Part shown: positions 41,933 through 42,080 of the stretch, one piece after another | Position numbering within the stretch: position 1 is the stretch's first letter | Layout of the letters: each line of letters opens with the position of its first letter | Assembly: GCA_947086895.1 (NCBI GenBank) | Contig: CAMUAR010000030.1 | Span: 1 to 42,080, forward strand | From: an uncultured Lachnospiraceae bacterium | GTDB lineage: Bacteria > Bacillota > Clostridia > Lachnospirales > Lachnospiraceae | DNA: 42,080 bases | Direction: 5' to 3' | Position numbers and translations under genes: made by a program | Notes under the pieces: generated by a model | Databases searched by the model: none | Told to the model about the DNA's origin: nothing | The model's input: the letters and a program-made list of their open reading frames with translations, nothing else

Positions 41933-42080
41933 TGGTATAATATCCGCGAAAAGCAAAACGAATAAGTTAATTGTTTAAACTGCGGAAACTGCTTTTTGTT
42001 TCTGGCAGTTTAAACAATTAACTTATGAGCGCGCAACGCGACCGAAAAACCGCAGCGCAGCAAGGTTTTGAGGTTTTGCT
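41933..42080 (+). repeat. probable dispersed repeat, copy 3, cut by window edge
   Basis: It begins TATGGTATAATATC like copy 2, but the matching right arm is absent. AGCAAAAC (41952-41959) pairs with GTTTTGCT (42073-42080) at the window edge, and GCGACCGAA (42038-42046) recalls the loop of copies 1 and 2. A separate inverted repeat (41962-42026) lies inside. It is more diverged, so membership is less sure. Confidence 0.4.
41962..42026. repeat. 22-bp perfect inverted repeat (large hairpin)
   Basis: Positions 41962-41983 and 42005-42026 are perfect reverse complements over 22 bp (start ATAAGTTAATTG). Inside, GAAAC (41985-41989) pairs with GTTTC (41998-42002). The AT-rich stem is not followed by a T-run, so it is not an ordinary terminator. 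It looks like a small palindromic insertion in the repeat copy. Confidence 0.7.

Noticed and set aside
1..42080. CRISPR arrays, tRNA or rRNA genes, transposases, phage or toxin-antitoxin genes
   Set aside because: None seen on reading; the regularly spaced repeats found are coding (rho, tlpA-like) and have no spacers.

Overview
The window looks like chromosome from a low-to-moderate GC Firmicute of class Clostridia, most likely Lachnospiraceae. This rests on gene content and style rather than a database match: an enlarged Rho, a short MetH without activation domain, long-form ZapA next to a U32/DUF3656 protein, a TlpA / small CxxC protein / membrane ferredoxin trio, strong AGGAGG-type ribosome sites and sigma-A promoters. 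Almost all is ordinary core genome. I see no phage, plasmid, transposase, CRISPR array, rRNA or tRNA.

Layout. 1-613: a dispersed structured repeat, then a long multi-hairpin leader. 614-7381 (+): rho, short metH, cytidine deaminase, rarA. 7438-12519 (+): a soluble hybrid histidine kinase and a cytoplasmic GH20 hexosaminidase. 12586-13438: promoter, yceD, rpmF, terminator. 13679-15394 (+): redox trio (TlpA lipoprotein, 56-residue CxxC membrane protein, polyferredoxin). 15422-16789 (-): YprB-like exonuclease. 17054-22126 (+): ruvA, ruvB, zapA, U32 protein. 22131-24447: second repeat copy and a secreted M3 peptidase with two LysM domains. 24535-24888 (-): orphan BlaI-type repressor. 25300-29521 (+): M18 aminopeptidase, dUTPase, purA, an unknown gene. 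29709-30926 (-): argG. 31333-34749 (+): PfkB sugar kinase, PAP2 protein, unknown gene, a promoter-to-terminator leader unit, maf. 34898-41907 (+): argC, GNAT, argJ, argB, argD and a phospholipase D/cardiolipin synthase-like gene. 41933-42080: a probable third repeat copy carrying a 22-bp inverted repeat, cut by the window edge.

How genes work together. argC-argJ-argB-argD give the acetylated (cyclic, ArgJ-dependent) route to N-acetylornithine and ornithine, and argG lies 4 kb away on the other strand. Their promoters share sequence beyond the -35/-10 hexamers, suggesting a common operator. RuvA/RuvB/RarA serve recombination and fork repair; YceD/bL32 serve the large ribosomal subunit; dUTPase, PurA and Maf serve nucleotide metabolism and sanitation.

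Most interesting signals: (1) a dispersed intergenic element whose copies keep the same hairpins through paired base changes; (2) Rho with eight exact-length 12-residue charged repeats and an Asn/Gln-rich prion-like stretch before its RNA-binding domain; (3) the TlpA/CxxC/FeS trio as a possible route carrying electrons across the membrane; (4) a promoter-to-terminator leader with a possible 26-residue peptide upstream of maf; (5) the shared argC/argG promoter. All functional statements are inferred from sequence motifs; no searches were run.
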